From Bacilli bacterium (GTDB lineage Bacteria; Bacillota; Bacilli; Bacillales; Amphibacillaceae): a stretch of DNA of 41,386 nt. The stretch is taken from positions 1-41,386 of the forward strand of contig DUPD01000088.1 in NCBI GenBank assembly GCA_012838505.1, read 5' to 3'. Positions 33,396-41,386 of the stretch are shown here, one piece after another (position 1 is the stretch's first letter; each line of letters starts with the position of its first letter). A program made the position numbers and the translations under genes. The notes under the pieces were generated by a model. That model had not been told where the DNA came from. It saw only the letters and a program-made list of their open reading frames with translations, and did not search any database.

Positions 33396-34669
33396 TACAT
33401 CAACCTCCTCTTCGGAAAGATGGCAACCGCTAAAGTAATAAATAGAACAGCCATCAGAAGTACGCGATAAAGCATCGGTAAAAATTCAGTCAAATTAAAG
33501 CCTTGGATTAATTGAAGATAGGCTGTCATCATTGCGCCATTAGGCGTCCAATTCCCTAGTTCCCGCATCAAAGGTGAAAAGTATTCAACTGGCGACAAGC
33601 TACCCCCAAGAAACGCAAAGATAACCACCGCGCCACCTGAAAAAAAGCCTGAAATCGCATCATTATTAAACTGAATCGCAATGGCAGTCATAAATGCTGC
33701 AAAGCCACCGATAACAAGCGAGAAAACAAATGAGATGATTGCCAAGCTTGCCCAGAACTCAATACCCGTATCCGTAAAAGTCTGGAAGAACAATGTTGAT
33801 GTAACAAATAGAATGGTTAATTGGATTAATGTTAGCACAACTGCTGAGACCACTTTACTTAGTAAGTAGTTTAACGGTCGCGCACCTGTCATCATTAATC
33901 TAGCAAAAACATGACTTTCTTTTTCCTTAAATGCATTACTCGATACGGTTGATGCAACATAAAGAGCAAACATCACTGCCATCCCAATCGTATAATATTG
34001 AAATGCCGAAACGGGCTTTCCAGAAGAAAAGTGATTAATAACCCCAAAGTTTTCTTCCGAAATTGATGTCTCTACCCCTTCCCCTTCTGTTGCAAAAGCC
34101 ATCGATAACTCTAAATTATATTGATCTGAAAAACTAGTTAAAATCCCTTCAACAATTGTTGCTTGAATTTGTTCATGATCCTGAACAAAGAGTTCAATAC
34201 TCGCATCTGTTTCTTCCGCTAAATAAAAGGCTAATAAAGTTTGATATGAAAACTGTTCAGGAATCGTAATTACTGCTAAAACTTCATCAGTAGCTAACGC
34301 AGCTTCCGCCTGCTCCTGATCATAGTTTTCTTTTAAATCAATCATGTCACTCAGTTCTGGTGAATGAAGAACAGTTTCTAAGCTCGCTGCTGGATCAATT
34401 GTTCCAGCACTCGCGATCATTTGCTCAATTGCCTGTTCAGGTAATCCTTCAGCAATTAGATCTTCTCGAAAATGATCAAGGTCCTGTTCGAGATCATTTT
34501 CAATAATAAGCGCGACAGGAATTGGATCCATATCTACAGTGCCGAACATAATACTACCTAAGGCAAAACCTAATATCGCAATCAAAACCATTGGCATCAC
34601 GAGTAAGATCAGGACTTCGGAACGGTCACGAGAAATCGTTAAAAAGTCTTTCCTAATTAAATTCCACAT
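33395..34669 (-). CDS. ABC-2 type transporter permease (second subunit)
   Basis: Paralogous membrane subunit of 424 residues, also with one N-terminal helix (about 17-37), a large acidic extracytoplasmic domain (about 45-215), and five to six C-terminal helices. FKEKESHVFARLMMTGARP is the ABC-2 coupling loop. It begins 13 bases after the ATPase gene stop; a ribosome binding site, GGAGG, lies close before the ATG (TAGGAGGCTTTAGCGG). The gene pair with the next permease is translationally coupled by a one-base overlap. Confidence 0.88.
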   Translation of the reverse strand: MWNLIRKDFLTISRDRSEVLILLVMPMVLIAILGFALGSIMFGTVDMDPIPVALIIENDLEQDLDHFREDLIAEGLPEQAIEQMIASAGTIDPAASLETVLHSPELSDMIDLKENYDQEQAEAALATDEVLAVITIPEQFSYQTLLAFYLAEETDASIELFVQDHEQIQATIVEGILTSFSDQYNLELSMAFATEGEGVETSISEENFGVINHFSSGKPVSAFQYYTIGMAVMFALYVASTVSSNAFKEKESHVFARLMMTGARPLNYLLSKVVSAVVLTLIQLTILFVTSTLFFQTFTDTGIEFWASLAIISFVFSLVIGGFAAFMTAIAIQFNNDAISGFFSGGAVVIFAFLGGSLSPVEYFSPLMRELGNWTPNGAMMTAYLQLIQGFNLTEFLPMLYRVLLMAVLFITLAVAIFPKRRLM

Positions 34670-34682
34670 CCGCTAAAGCCTC

Positions 34683-35615
34683 CTAGTCTCTTAATTTTCT
34701 TCCGGTCAAGTGGAGGAAGACATCCTCTAAGGTTGGCGTCTGAACATGAACACCCTTAACTTTCACTTGACTTGCATTAGCGATCTCAAAAATATCAGCA
34801 AATACATCAGCACCTTTTGAGACGATCACTTTATAACCTGTATCAACCTCAGCAATTTGCTGAACCAATGAGTGTTCATTTAATTGATCAATGAACTGTT
34901 CTGATTTTTGATGAACTTCAATTAAAATTGTATCCTCACTTGATAAAATACTTTTTAATTCCTCTTTAGTACCTGAAGCAATGATCTGACCGTGATCCAT
35001 AATATAAACCCGATCACAAAGTCTCTCAACTTCCTCCATATAATGACTCGTGTACAAAATACTCATACCCTTTTTACGATTTAATTCACGCACCATCTCT
35101 AATATATGGCTTCTTGATTGTGGATCAATACCAACTGTTGGCTCATCCATAATCAATAACTCTGGTTCATGCATGAGCGAAACGGCAATATTAATTCTCC
35201 GTTTCATCCCACCTGAATAATTTTTGACTCGCTCTTTCTTTCGATCAGTTAACCCAACTAGTTCCAAAACTTCATCGATTTTATTTTTTAATTTTTCACC
35301 TGATAGTCCATAAGTTTTACCAAAGAAATGCATATTTTCATAGGCAGTTAATTCTTCATAGAGTGCGATTTCTTGTGGAACGACACCGAGAACTGGACGA
35401 ATTACATCCGGCTTTTTAAACACATCGCCACCTTTGAATCGAATATCACCACTTGTTGGTTGTAATAATGTTGAAATCATTGAAATCGTTGTTGATTTAC
35501 CAGCACCATTTGGACCAAGTAAGCCGACTGATTCCCCTTGATCAAGATATAAATTTACCCCATTAACCGCAGTTGTCGTTTTAAATTTTTTGTGTAAATC
35601 ATTAACTTGTAGCAT
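34683..35615 (-). CDS. ABC-2 exporter ATP-binding protein
   Basis: ATPase of 310 residues of the DrrA/BcrA type. Walker A GPNGAGKST near residue 35, Q-loop in LGVVPQEIALYEELTAYEN, signature YSGGMKRRINIAVSLM, Walker B LLIMDEPTVGIDP and H-loop YTSHYMEEVERL. A C-terminal extension of about 80 residues is typical of drug exporter ATPases. GGAAAGCGGG lies upstream of the ATG. The gene begins 43 bases after the terminator of the two-component operon; a separate promoter is not obvious, so read-through may supply it. Confidence 0.92.
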   Translation of the reverse strand: MLQVNDLHKKFKTTTAVNGVNLYLDQGESVGLLGPNGAGKSTTISMISTLLQPTSGDIRFKGGDVFKKPDVIRPVLGVVPQEIALYEELTAYENMHFFGKTYGLSGEKLKNKIDEVLELVGLTDRKKERVKNYSGGMKRRINIAVSLMHEPELLIMDEPTVGIDPQSRSHILEMVRELNRKKGMSILYTSHYMEEVERLCDRVYIMDHGQIIASGTKEELKSILSSEDTILIEVHQKSEQFIDQLNEHSLVQQIAEVDTGYKVIVSKGADVFADIFEIANASQVKVKGVHVQTPTLEDVFLHLTGRKLRD

Positions 35616-35657
35616 TGAAACACCCGCTTTCCTTTTTTAGCTTAATTTAAGTCTACA

Positions 35658-35684
35658 TAAAAAAAGATAGTGTCACCACTATCT
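35658..35684 (-). terminator. Terminator between two-component and exporter genes
   Basis: AGATAGTG (35665-35672) pairs with CACTATCT (35677-35684) around TCAC. On the minus strand a T7 run follows. It lies downstream of the response regulator gene and upstream of the exporter ATPase gene. Confidence 0.85.
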
Positions 35685-35727
35685 CCAGTCATTAATTATT
35701 TAGTTAACCATGACCTCAGTCATTTTC

Positions 35728-36360
35728 TTAAACAATCTGATGGCGAACAGCATAAATTGCTAGTTGAGTTCGATCGCGCAATGCTAATTTATCTAAAATA
35801 ACAGAAATATGATTTTTAACTGTCCCAATTGATAAAAAAAGCTCCTCTGCAATTTCCTTGTTGCTTAACCCTTGACCGACGCCAACGATAATATCAAGCT
35901 CTCGCTCCGTTAATGTTGGATCCGCTTCTTGACGTCGCTCACTTGCTATTAGAGCCGGAAATACTTTTGCTGCCACTTGATCTTCAATTGACAATCCGCC
36001 TTGTAGACAACTTCGGATTGAACGAATTAATTCTTTCGCATCCGCATTTTTCAACATATAGCCATTCGCCCCATTTTTAAGTGCCTCTAAAGCATATTCC
36101 TCATCATTAAAGGTTGTTAAAATCAAAATTTTCATTTTTGGCCAATTTTTCTTGATTTCACGCATCGCTTCAAGTCCCGTCATTTCAGGCATGCGAATAT
36201 CTAATACAGCTAAATCAAACTGAACTTTACGGCAAAGTTCAATCGCTTCTTTACCATTGTTCGCTTCTCCATTTACCTTTAGTTCCGGGTCAGTTTCAAT
36301 CATCATTTTCAAACCTTGTCTGACGAGCGCTTGGTCTTCTGCCAATAAAATTGATACCAT
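35728..36360 (-). CDS. NarL/LuxR-family response regulator
   Basis: DNA-binding regulator of 210 residues. The receiver has E8-D9, phosphoacceptor D54 in LDIRMPEMTG and a Lys in NGYMLKNADAKE; the LuxR helix-turn-helix at about 145-205 has LTERELDIIVGVGQGLSNKEIA. It resembles Bacillus YvfU/DesR-type regulators. AAGGAG lies 7 bases before the ATG at 36360 and overlaps the end of the kinase gene; a TTG two codons upstream is less likely. Its likely target is the exporter operon just downstream. Confidence 0.92.
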   Translation of the reverse strand: MVSILLAEDQALVRQGLKMMIETDPELKVNGEANNGKEAIELCRKVQFDLAVLDIRMPEMTGLEAMREIKKNWPKMKILILTTFNDEEYALEALKNGANGYMLKNADAKELIRSIRSCLQGGLSIEDQVAAKVFPALIASERRQEADPTLTERELDIIVGVGQGLSNKEIAEELFLSIGTVKNHISVILDKLALRDRTQLAIYAVRHQIV

Positions 36361-36362
36361 TT

Positions 36363-37487
36363 TCAATCTCCTTCCTCCAGAGGAAATGTTCCGATTAAAC
36401 GAAACTCACCTTCAACTTGATTTATTTTTAACGAGCCGTTTAATTGTTCTAGTCGTTCACGCATTGCCTTTAGCCCAAAACCTTCTTCAATCTCAACTTT
36501 CTTTTTCAAAGGGTGACTAATTTGAAAACGGAAAAATCGCCCTCCAAGAAAGTTAAATTCGATGCTCGCTTGTCTCTCATTACTATGACGCATCATATTT
36601 GTTAAACCTTCCTGCACCGAACGATAGAGCGCAACTGATTGATCATTTGATAACGGGACAGACAGGGCACCTGATTGAACGTAAAACGACACACGCAGAT
36701 GACTCTCCGATTCCAATTTCCGAATTAACTGAATCACCGCAGTCAACCCTGTTGTTTCTTCCCTTCTCAATGTTTTAACCGCTTCTCTTGTTTCATCTAA
36801 ACTGGTTTGTGCAAGGATTTTCAGTTGATCAAATTTTTCCTGAAAAATTTGATCTGGAGCTTGAAGTCTGGCCACTTCGAGTTGCATCAATAGTGCTGTT
36901 AATCGGTGACCGACTGAATCATGAATATCACGGGCAACTTGGTTCCGCTCTTCTTGGCGAACAACCTTCTCTTGAATAACCGTCTGACGTTTTAACTGGC
37001 GATATTCAGTTTCAAGTTGGATGTAACTATCATTTAATTGTGTGTTGATTTGATTCGTTCGTCGCCAAATATAAAGTAAAAATCCGATAAATATAATCAG
37101 CAAACTAAAATAACTAATCATAAAGGGGTCAAAAATGAGCAAATAAGGAAAGATGACAATTAGATACTGAACAAAAAGCTGGAGATAGAGCCGCCAGCCT
37201 TGTAAGTGATCAACCGTATGTTTTGCAATCACTAAAATAATCAACAAAACTAAGCCATTAAAAGTTTGTGAACTGAAGGTGAAGAAAACAAATAAAGCAA
37301 GGGCTAATAATACCATTTGTAATTGTCTTGGTTTATTTTTTGTTAAGGGTAAGCAAAAGTAAAGCATAAAAAAGAGCGCACTTAAGATGATCGTCATTGG
37401 ATCAAGCTCTGTCATGTCGCTCTTTGTAAATGCTGCTATACCCCAAACGGTTAATAAATAAAGTAAATGAAACCAAAATGTTGGCAT
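36363..37487 (-). CDS. DesK-type sensor histidine kinase (HisKA_3)
   Basis: Sensor kinase of 374 residues. Five to six membrane helices occupy about 5-150, with very short external loops, so it probably senses within the membrane, as DesK or LiaS relatives do. A coiled-coil linker leads to the dimerisation motif ARDIHDSVGHRLTALL with the phosphoacceptor His, then a degenerate HATPase_c domain ending FGLKAMRERLEQLNG. I favour the ATG at 37487, with AAGGA 9-10 bases upstream, over the ATG at 37511, which lacks a ribosome binding site. Two bases separate it from the regulator start. Confidence 0.9.
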   Translation of the reverse strand: MPTFWFHLLYLLTVWGIAAFTKSDMTELDPMTIILSALFFMLYFCLPLTKNKPRQLQMVLLALALFVFFTFSSQTFNGLVLLIILVIAKHTVDHLQGWRLYLQLFVQYLIVIFPYLLIFDPFMISYFSLLIIFIGFLLYIWRRTNQINTQLNDSYIQLETEYRQLKRQTVIQEKVVRQEERNQVARDIHDSVGHRLTALLMQLEVARLQAPDQIFQEKFDQLKILAQTSLDETREAVKTLRREETTGLTAVIQLIRKLESESHLRVSFYVQSGALSVPLSNDQSVALYRSVQEGLTNMMRHSNERQASIEFNFLGGRFFRFQISHPLKKKVEIEEGFGLKAMRERLEQLNGSLKINQVEGEFRLIGTFPLEEGD

Positions 37488-37581
37488 ACCGATCAATCCT
37501 TCAAGACTCATTTACTATTATTTTAGCATAGAAATTGATTTTGTTTGTTAAGTTTAGCCACTATTTATTTGTACCGGTTAA

Positions 37582-38253
37582 TTAGTTTGTTCTAATTATC
37601 ACCTGATTCGTTTCAAAACCTAGTCTTGCTTGTAATTCCTCTGTTATTGTTAGTTGGATTTCAGTTCCAGGTGTCAGGTCAGTATAGATTAGCCCATAAC
37701 CAGTAACGACTGTGCCATCACGCCATGTTTCTTCAGCTGGCTCTGGAGTGACTTCAAGAATGTGTTCATGATAAGATTCACCACTTATTTGACCTTGTTC
37801 AAAAATTTCACTTGGTAACAAGCTCATCTCTGGTTGCTGTTGAGACAAGCTGATTTCAATTTGATCAGCTTCGACTTCCAAGACACCACTTACAGGAATA
37901 TCAACGTCACTTACGCTCAATCTGTATTGCCATTGATCCTCTGCGAATGCATTAAGTTGTTCTTCACTAAAATAGCTAAGGATTTCTACTACTTGCTCTT
38001 CATGCAATCTAAAGCGTTCATCTAAGTCAGCATCCGGTACTGTCTCTGCATATATTTGCTCTTGCAATTCTTCATTTTCTAGTTCTAATTCTGTTATTTT
38101 TACTTGAAACGCTTGATTCTGCTGTTCTAGTTCCAACACTTTTTCTTCTAATACTTCATCTTCATCAGTTACACTTGACGTTTCATTATTACAACCTACG
38201 AGCACAAACATGGTTAAAAACATCACAAGAATAGCCAATTTTTTTCTATGCAA
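37582..38253 (-). CDS. Lipoprotein with coiled coil, unknown
   Basis: A 223-residue predicted lipoprotein with lipobox LVGC (Cys at residue 21), an acidic coiled-coil stretch at about 33-68 (leucine-, glutamate- and glutamine-rich heptads), and a C-terminal beta-rich domain of no recognised family. Translation appears to begin at a TTG at 38253, with GGAGAGGG about 5 bases upstream; no in-frame ATG lies near. It has no obvious partner: the upstream gene ends 100 bases away behind a hairpin. Confidence 0.75.
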   Translation of the reverse strand: MHRKKLAILVMFLTMFVLVGCNNETSSVTDEDEVLEEKVLELEQQNQAFQVKITELELENEELQEQIYAETVPDADLDERFRLHEEQVVEILSYFSEEQLNAFAEDQWQYRLSVSDVDIPVSGVLEVEADQIEISLSQQQPEMSLLPSEIFEQGQISGESYHEHILEVTPEPAEETWRDGTVVTGYGLIYTDLTPGTEIQLTITEELQARLGFETNQVIIRTN

Positions 38254-38312
38254 ATTAACCCTCTCCAGTCTAAATATGTTAAATTAATTATATGCTAGTT
38301 TTCCCCATGAGT

Positions 38313-38343
38313 AAAGGCGCTAAATAACTTATTTAGCGCCTTT
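38313..38343 (-). terminator. Hairpin after the dioxygenase gene
   Basis: AAAGGCGCTAAATAA and its complement form a perfect 15-bp stem with a one-base centre (38313-38343). T-runs are only three bases, so termination strength is uncertain. It lies 10 bases past the stop of the dioxygenase gene. Confidence 0.65.
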
Positions 38344-38352
38344 AAAGATCAA

Positions 38353-39333
38353 TTATTCTTTTTCAATATCCAGTGTACTTCTCACCGTATCAATTGGTCG
38401 AACAACGGATTCGATTTTTTCACGTCTAGGCTCTAAAAATGGTGGTAGCGATAGTTTTTCACCTAGAGTTTCATACGGTTCATCGCCCATAAAACCTGGG
38501 CCATCTGTTGCCCACTCAAATAAAATGTGTGGGGTAACTCTCGCATATAATGATTCGAAGAAATGGCGATCAACGTAGCCAGATGTTTGGAGGCCGAACA
38601 TCGGTAAATAATTAATCCATTCATCCAAAGCTTCGCGATCGTGGACTCGAAATGCAAGGTGGTGCACCGTTCCATAACCTTGTCTACCGTCTGGTAAAAC
38701 TTGATTATGCTCAACAACGATCTGCGCCCCATTTCCACCTTCACCTACTTCAAATAAATACTGATCACGATTATGATCAATCTCTTTAAAGCCTAACACT
38801 TTTTCTAATATTTGCTTGAAATAATCTAAGTTACTAATCCGAATATGAACAGGACCTAATCCAGTAATCGCATACTCAAGCGGAACAGGTCCTTTTTGCC
38901 ATGGCACACCTGATTCCACACCTTGATTATTTTCGTCAGAAATAATTTGATAGTGCTGATCATCAAAGTCAACAAAATTAATGATCTTCTTACCAAACTG
39001 TTCTTCGATTCCATCATGCTTGACATTCAAGCGGTCAAATCGTTGTTCCCAATAGTTAATTGCTTCATCTGATGGCACACGAAATCCAGTCCGAAAAATT
39101 TCATTCGTCCCATGCGTCCCTTTTGGAATCCCTGGAAAATCAAAGAAGGTCATATCTGTCCCAGCATTTCCTTCGTCATCAGCAAAGAACAGGTGGTATG
39201 TTTGAATATCATCCTGGTTAACTGTTTTTTTAACTAAACGCATCCCTAACACAAATGTGAAAAATTGATAATTCTTTTCTGCACTACTCGTAATTGCTGT
39301 CACGTGGTGAATTCCTTTTAATTCACTAACCAT
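38353..39333 (-). CDS. VOC ring-cleaving dioxygenase, MhqO/MhqA-like
   Basis: A 326-residue protein with two vicinal-oxygen-chelate repeats, N-terminal (about 5-150) and C-terminal (about 160-290). Metal ligand candidates are His in GIHHVTAI, His in VHHLAFRV and Glu in LFEWATDGPGF. Relatives MhqA, MhqE and MhqO of Bacillus degrade hydroquinones and other electrophilic aromatics. AGGGGGG lies 8-9 bases before the ATG. Its promoter spacer is an MhqR-like operator, which supports the quinone-stress role. Which paralogue it corresponds to cannot be told. Confidence 0.9.
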   Translation of the reverse strand: MVSELKGIHHVTAITSSAEKNYQFFTFVLGMRLVKKTVNQDDIQTYHLFFADDEGNAGTDMTFFDFPGIPKGTHGTNEIFRTGFRVPSDEAINYWEQRFDRLNVKHDGIEEQFGKKIINFVDFDDQHYQIISDENNQGVESGVPWQKGPVPLEYAITGLGPVHIRISNLDYFKQILEKVLGFKEIDHNRDQYLFEVGEGGNGAQIVVEHNQVLPDGRQGYGTVHHLAFRVHDREALDEWINYLPMFGLQTSGYVDRHFFESLYARVTPHILFEWATDGPGFMGDEPYETLGEKLSLPPFLEPRREKIESVVRPIDTVRSTLDIEKE

Positions 39334-39371
39334 TATTATTGCCCCCTATAATTGTATTCCGTACTTTTGAT

Positions 39372-39400
39372 AAATTATCTTTAATTCGAGATAATTGTAA
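39372..39400 (-). promoter_or_regulatory. Dioxygenase promoter with MhqR-like operator
   Basis: On the minus strand TTACAA (39400-39395), a 17-base spacer and TAATTT (39377-39372). The spacer lies inside an imperfect palindrome, TTATCTTTAATTCGAGATAA (39375-39394), close to the MhqR box TATCTCGAATTCGAGATA. A MarR-type repressor sitting there would block polymerase. The rest of the gap (39401-39617) is AT-rich and shows nothing I can name. Confidence 0.7.
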
Positions 39401-39617
39401 CACGCTTCTTTTTAACTCGTCAATCATTTCGTTTCCACAGTTATATTTCCCTAGTTTTCCAACAGTAAACTAAGCACTCTTGATTTAATCTATATTATGA
39501 CATGAATCGTCGATCACATTCATAGATTCATTTAATGGATTGTTTCAAAACTTACGTCTACTGTTAGATAATATGGAGTTCTTTCAATCGAATTGTTCGA
39601 TTATTGATTGATCATTT

Positions 39618-39626
39618 TGGTATAAT
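39618..39626 (+). promoter_or_regulatory. Extended -10 promoter of the aldehyde dehydrogenase gene
   Basis: TGGTATAAT at 39618-39626 is a perfect extended -10, 29 bases before the start codon. A matching -35 at normal spacing is not evident. Confidence 0.6.
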
Positions 39627-39655
39627 AATCTAAATAATGAGTGGAGGTTTTTTGC

Positions 39656-41014
39656 ATGGATATATTAGAGCGACAAAAGGATTATTTTTATTCAGGGATC
39701 ACACGCCCTTACCAATATCGTAAAAAAGCATTGAACCTATTAAAAGCATCGATCAAAGCAAATGAAGAAAAACTATTAAAAGCACTGCAAACCGATCTAA
39801 ATAAGTCTGATTTTGAAGCATTTACAACCGAGATCGGGATTGTCTACACCGAAATTGATTTCGTCTTAAAAAACTTAAAAAAATGGATCAAACCCAAACG
39901 TGTTAAAACACCATTAACACACATCGGTTCCATCAGCAAAATTTATCCTGATCCATATGGCGCTTCATTAATCATTTCGCCTTGGAACTATCCGTTTCAG
40001 TTAGCAATGACACCATTAGTTGGTGCGATCGCAGGCGGGAATACTGCCGTGATCAAACCATCAGAATTAACGCCAACAGTTTCAAATTTAATTAAAGAAA
40101 TCATTAGTCAAACATTCGTTGAAGATTACGTTGCAGTGGAGCTAGGAGGGGCAGAAAAGAGTCAAGAATTGCTCAACATGCCGTTTGATTATATTTTCTT
40201 TACTGGAAGTGTAGCTGTTGGCAAAATAGTCATGGAAAAGGCTAGTCAACATTTAATACCGATAACACTTGAATTAGGCGGGAAAAGTCCAGTCATTGTT
40301 CATGAAGATGCTTCACTAAAACTTGCAGCTAAACGTGTCGCTTGGGGAAAATTCACCAACTCAGGACAGACATGTGTTGCACCTGATTATTTATTCGTCC
40401 ATGAAAACGTCAAGGCACAATTTTTAAACTACTTTACAGAAGCGATTAGTGAGCTTTACGGTGACAATCCAATTAATAACCCGAATTACGGAAAAATCGT
40501 TAACGATAAGCATTTCCAAAGGCTGACGGGTTATTTAAAAAATGGAAATCTATATTACGGTGGTAAGGTCAACCCTGACAAACGAATCATTGAGCCTACT
40601 GTCCTTGTCGATGTTGATCAAAACGATCCGATTATGACCGAAGAAATTTTCGGACCGATTTTACCAGTGCTTACGTATTCAAATTTAAATGAAGCCATTG
40701 ATTATATTCGCAGACAGCCAAAGCCATTATCCTTTTACTTTTTCTCAGAGACGGCACACTACCAAGATACTGTACTTGAGCAAATTTCCTTTGGTGGTGG
40801 CTGTATCAATGACACACTTTATCATTTAGGCACACCACACTTGCCTTTTGGCGGTGTCGGAGAAAGTGGCATGGGCTCGTATCGTGGCAAGCATAGTTTT
40901 GACACGTTCACACACAAAAAAAGTATTCTCAAGCAATCATCAAGATTTGATTTCCCATTCCGCTACCCAAACTCAAAAAATGGATTGGAACGGGCACGTA
41001 AAATTATGAAGTAA
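39656..41014 (+). CDS. Aldehyde dehydrogenase, class 3 type (YwdH-like)
   Basis: NAD(P)-dependent oxidation of medium- or long-chain and aromatic aldehydes to acids. Catalytic C240 is in NSGQTCVAPD, general base E206 in LELGGKSP, and cofactor-binding SPWNYPFQL and FTGSVAVGK lie N-terminal to it. FGPILPVL and PFGGVGESGMG follow. At 452 residues it matches the short class 3 family rather than the 480-500-residue classes. The ATG at 39656 has GGAGG 8 bases upstream; a GTG five codons earlier overlaps that site. Monocistronic. Confidence 0.93.
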   Translation: MDILERQKDYFYSGITRPYQYRKKALNLLKASIKANEEKLLKALQTDLNKSDFEAFTTEIGIVYTEIDFVLKNLKKWIKPKRVKTPLTHIGSISKIYPDPYGASLIISPWNYPFQLAMTPLVGAIAGGNTAVIKPSELTPTVSNLIKEIISQTFVEDYVAVELGGAEKSQELLNMPFDYIFFTGSVAVGKIVMEKASQHLIPITLELGGKSPVIVHEDASLKLAAKRVAWGKFTNSGQTCVAPDYLFVHENVKAQFLNYFTEAISELYGDNPINNPNYGKIVNDKHFQRLTGYLKNGNLYYGGKVNPDKRIIEPTVLVDVDQNDPIMTEEIFGPILPVLTYSNLNEAIDYIRRQPKPLSFYFFSETAHYQDTVLEQISFGGGCINDTLYHLGTPHLPFGGVGESGMGSYRGKHSFDTFTHKKSILKQSSRFDFPFRYPNSKNGLERARKIMK

Positions 41015-41016
41015 AC

Positions 41017-41062
41017 AAAAAAAGGTGTGAATGATCATTCTCAGATCACGCACACCTTTAAA
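41017..41062 (+). terminator. First hairpin after the aldehyde dehydrogenase gene
   Basis: AAAGGTGTG (41021-41029) pairs with CACACCTTT (41051-41059). The A-run before and the short T-run after fit a terminator readable on both strands, though the downstream T-tract is weak. Confidence 0.6.
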
Positions 41063-41072
41063 TGATTGTACA

Positions 41073-41127
41073 ATATATAGCGTTGGTGAGTAAAAAAGTA
41101 GAACTCACTAACGCTATATTTTTATTT
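41073..41127 (+). terminator. Second strong hairpin with T-tract
   Basis: ATATAGCGTTGGTGAGT (41075-41091) pairs with ACTCACTAACGCTATAT (41103-41119) with a single G-T pair, followed by TTTTATTT. It is a better terminator than the first. Either it backs that up or it ends a separate short transcript. Confidence 0.75.
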
Positions 41128-41179
41128 GAATATTGTTTACGACATGTCTAATTTATAACTTGCGTTATAAAGCCACAGT

Positions 41180-41296
41180 TAGCCGAACCTTCGCTTTCCA
41201 TGGGCACGGCCTCAGCTAGCTAAGAAAAGCTTAAAAAGCTTTTCTTAGCGGATCTTCGGACGCGTGCTGTTCCCATAGGAGTCTTTGGTTCGGCTA
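41180..41296. repeat. Large dispersed palindromic repeat, copy 2
   Basis: The centre is a perfect 14-bp stem, GCTAAGAAAAGCTT (41219-41232) with AAGCTTTTCTTAGC (41236-41249), loop AAA. Flanks GGCCTCAGCT and GGATCTTCGGAC are identical to copy 1 at 15508-15646. The outer stem TAGCCGAACC (41180-41189) pairs with GGTTCGGCTA (41287-41296), and TCCATGGG with CCCATAGGA in between. The outer arms differ from copy 1 but keep pairing. The remaining bases to 41386 are AT-rich and show nothing else. Confidence 0.85.
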
Positions 41297-41386
41297 GCTG
41301 CTAAACATCAAGTCGTACTATTTTTCAATATATATAGAAAACAAGTGAGTTTCCCTATAGAATTAAAGTCGTCGAAAACATAATCC

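Overview
This is chromosomal DNA from a low-GC Gram-positive bacterium of the Bacillaceae. The evidence is a CssRS-type two-component system beside an HtrA protease, a TPP riboswitch in front of thiD-thiM-thiE, CcpA-, Rex- and MhqR-like operators, AGGAGG-type ribosome binding sites, and many close matches to Bacillus-type proteins. Pyruvate formate-lyase with its activase and a bifunctional AdhE point to a facultatively anaerobic, mixed-acid fermenting member. An Amphibacillus- or Halolactibacillus-like genus would fit, but that is inference. I see no phage genes, intact insertion sequence, CRISPR array, rRNA or tRNA.

Layout. 1-496: nested hairpins and a 20-bp tandem repeat array without a credible gene. 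497-6022: typA, then cssS-cssR divergent from an htrA-type protease. 6023-12779: small housekeeping genes (ElaA-type acetyltransferase, a conserved small protein, trhO, murB, argF with an ARG box, a DUF4349 lipoprotein, ddl, a DUF4064 membrane protein). 12883-15420: thiamine salvage operon thiD-thiM-thiE under a TPP riboswitch. 15421-18310: a large palindromic repeat, signal peptidase I, flavodoxin, Ohr and pflA. 18368-24115: the anaerobic core, pflB and divergent adhE. It has a Rex/Fnr-like palindrome, a cre site, three phased ATGAAC repeats and a small leader gene before adhE. 24124-29155: an orphan YlmA-type ATPase, a three-gene ABC importer with an ABC_sub_bind lipoprotein, and type 2 IPP isomerase. 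29318-32318: pepT and a D,D-carboxypeptidase bracketed by two clusters of same-strand DnaA boxes. 32319-37487: an ABC-2 exporter with a NarL/DesK-type two-component system. 37582-41386: a coiled-coil lipoprotein, a ring-cleaving dioxygenase under an MhqR-like operator, an aldehyde dehydrogenase, tandem hairpins and a second copy of the palindromic repeat.

How it works together. The centre is redox-controlled fermentation. PflB, activated by PflA, splits pyruvate to acetyl-CoA and formate. AdhE reduces acetyl-CoA to ethanol, regenerating NAD+, with NADH-sensing Rex and carbon control by CcpA readable in its upstream DNA. Envelope functions recur: secretion-stress CssRS/HtrA, signal peptidase, MurB, Ddl and a D,D-carboxypeptidase. 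Stress functions are Ohr, a quinone-type dioxygenase and an aldehyde dehydrogenase.

The most unusual signals are non-coding. They are the paired DnaA-box clusters around the carboxypeptidase gene, the two dispersed palindromes whose central stems differ by two compensatory base-pair changes, the 20-bp tandem array, and the small gene in the adhE leader.
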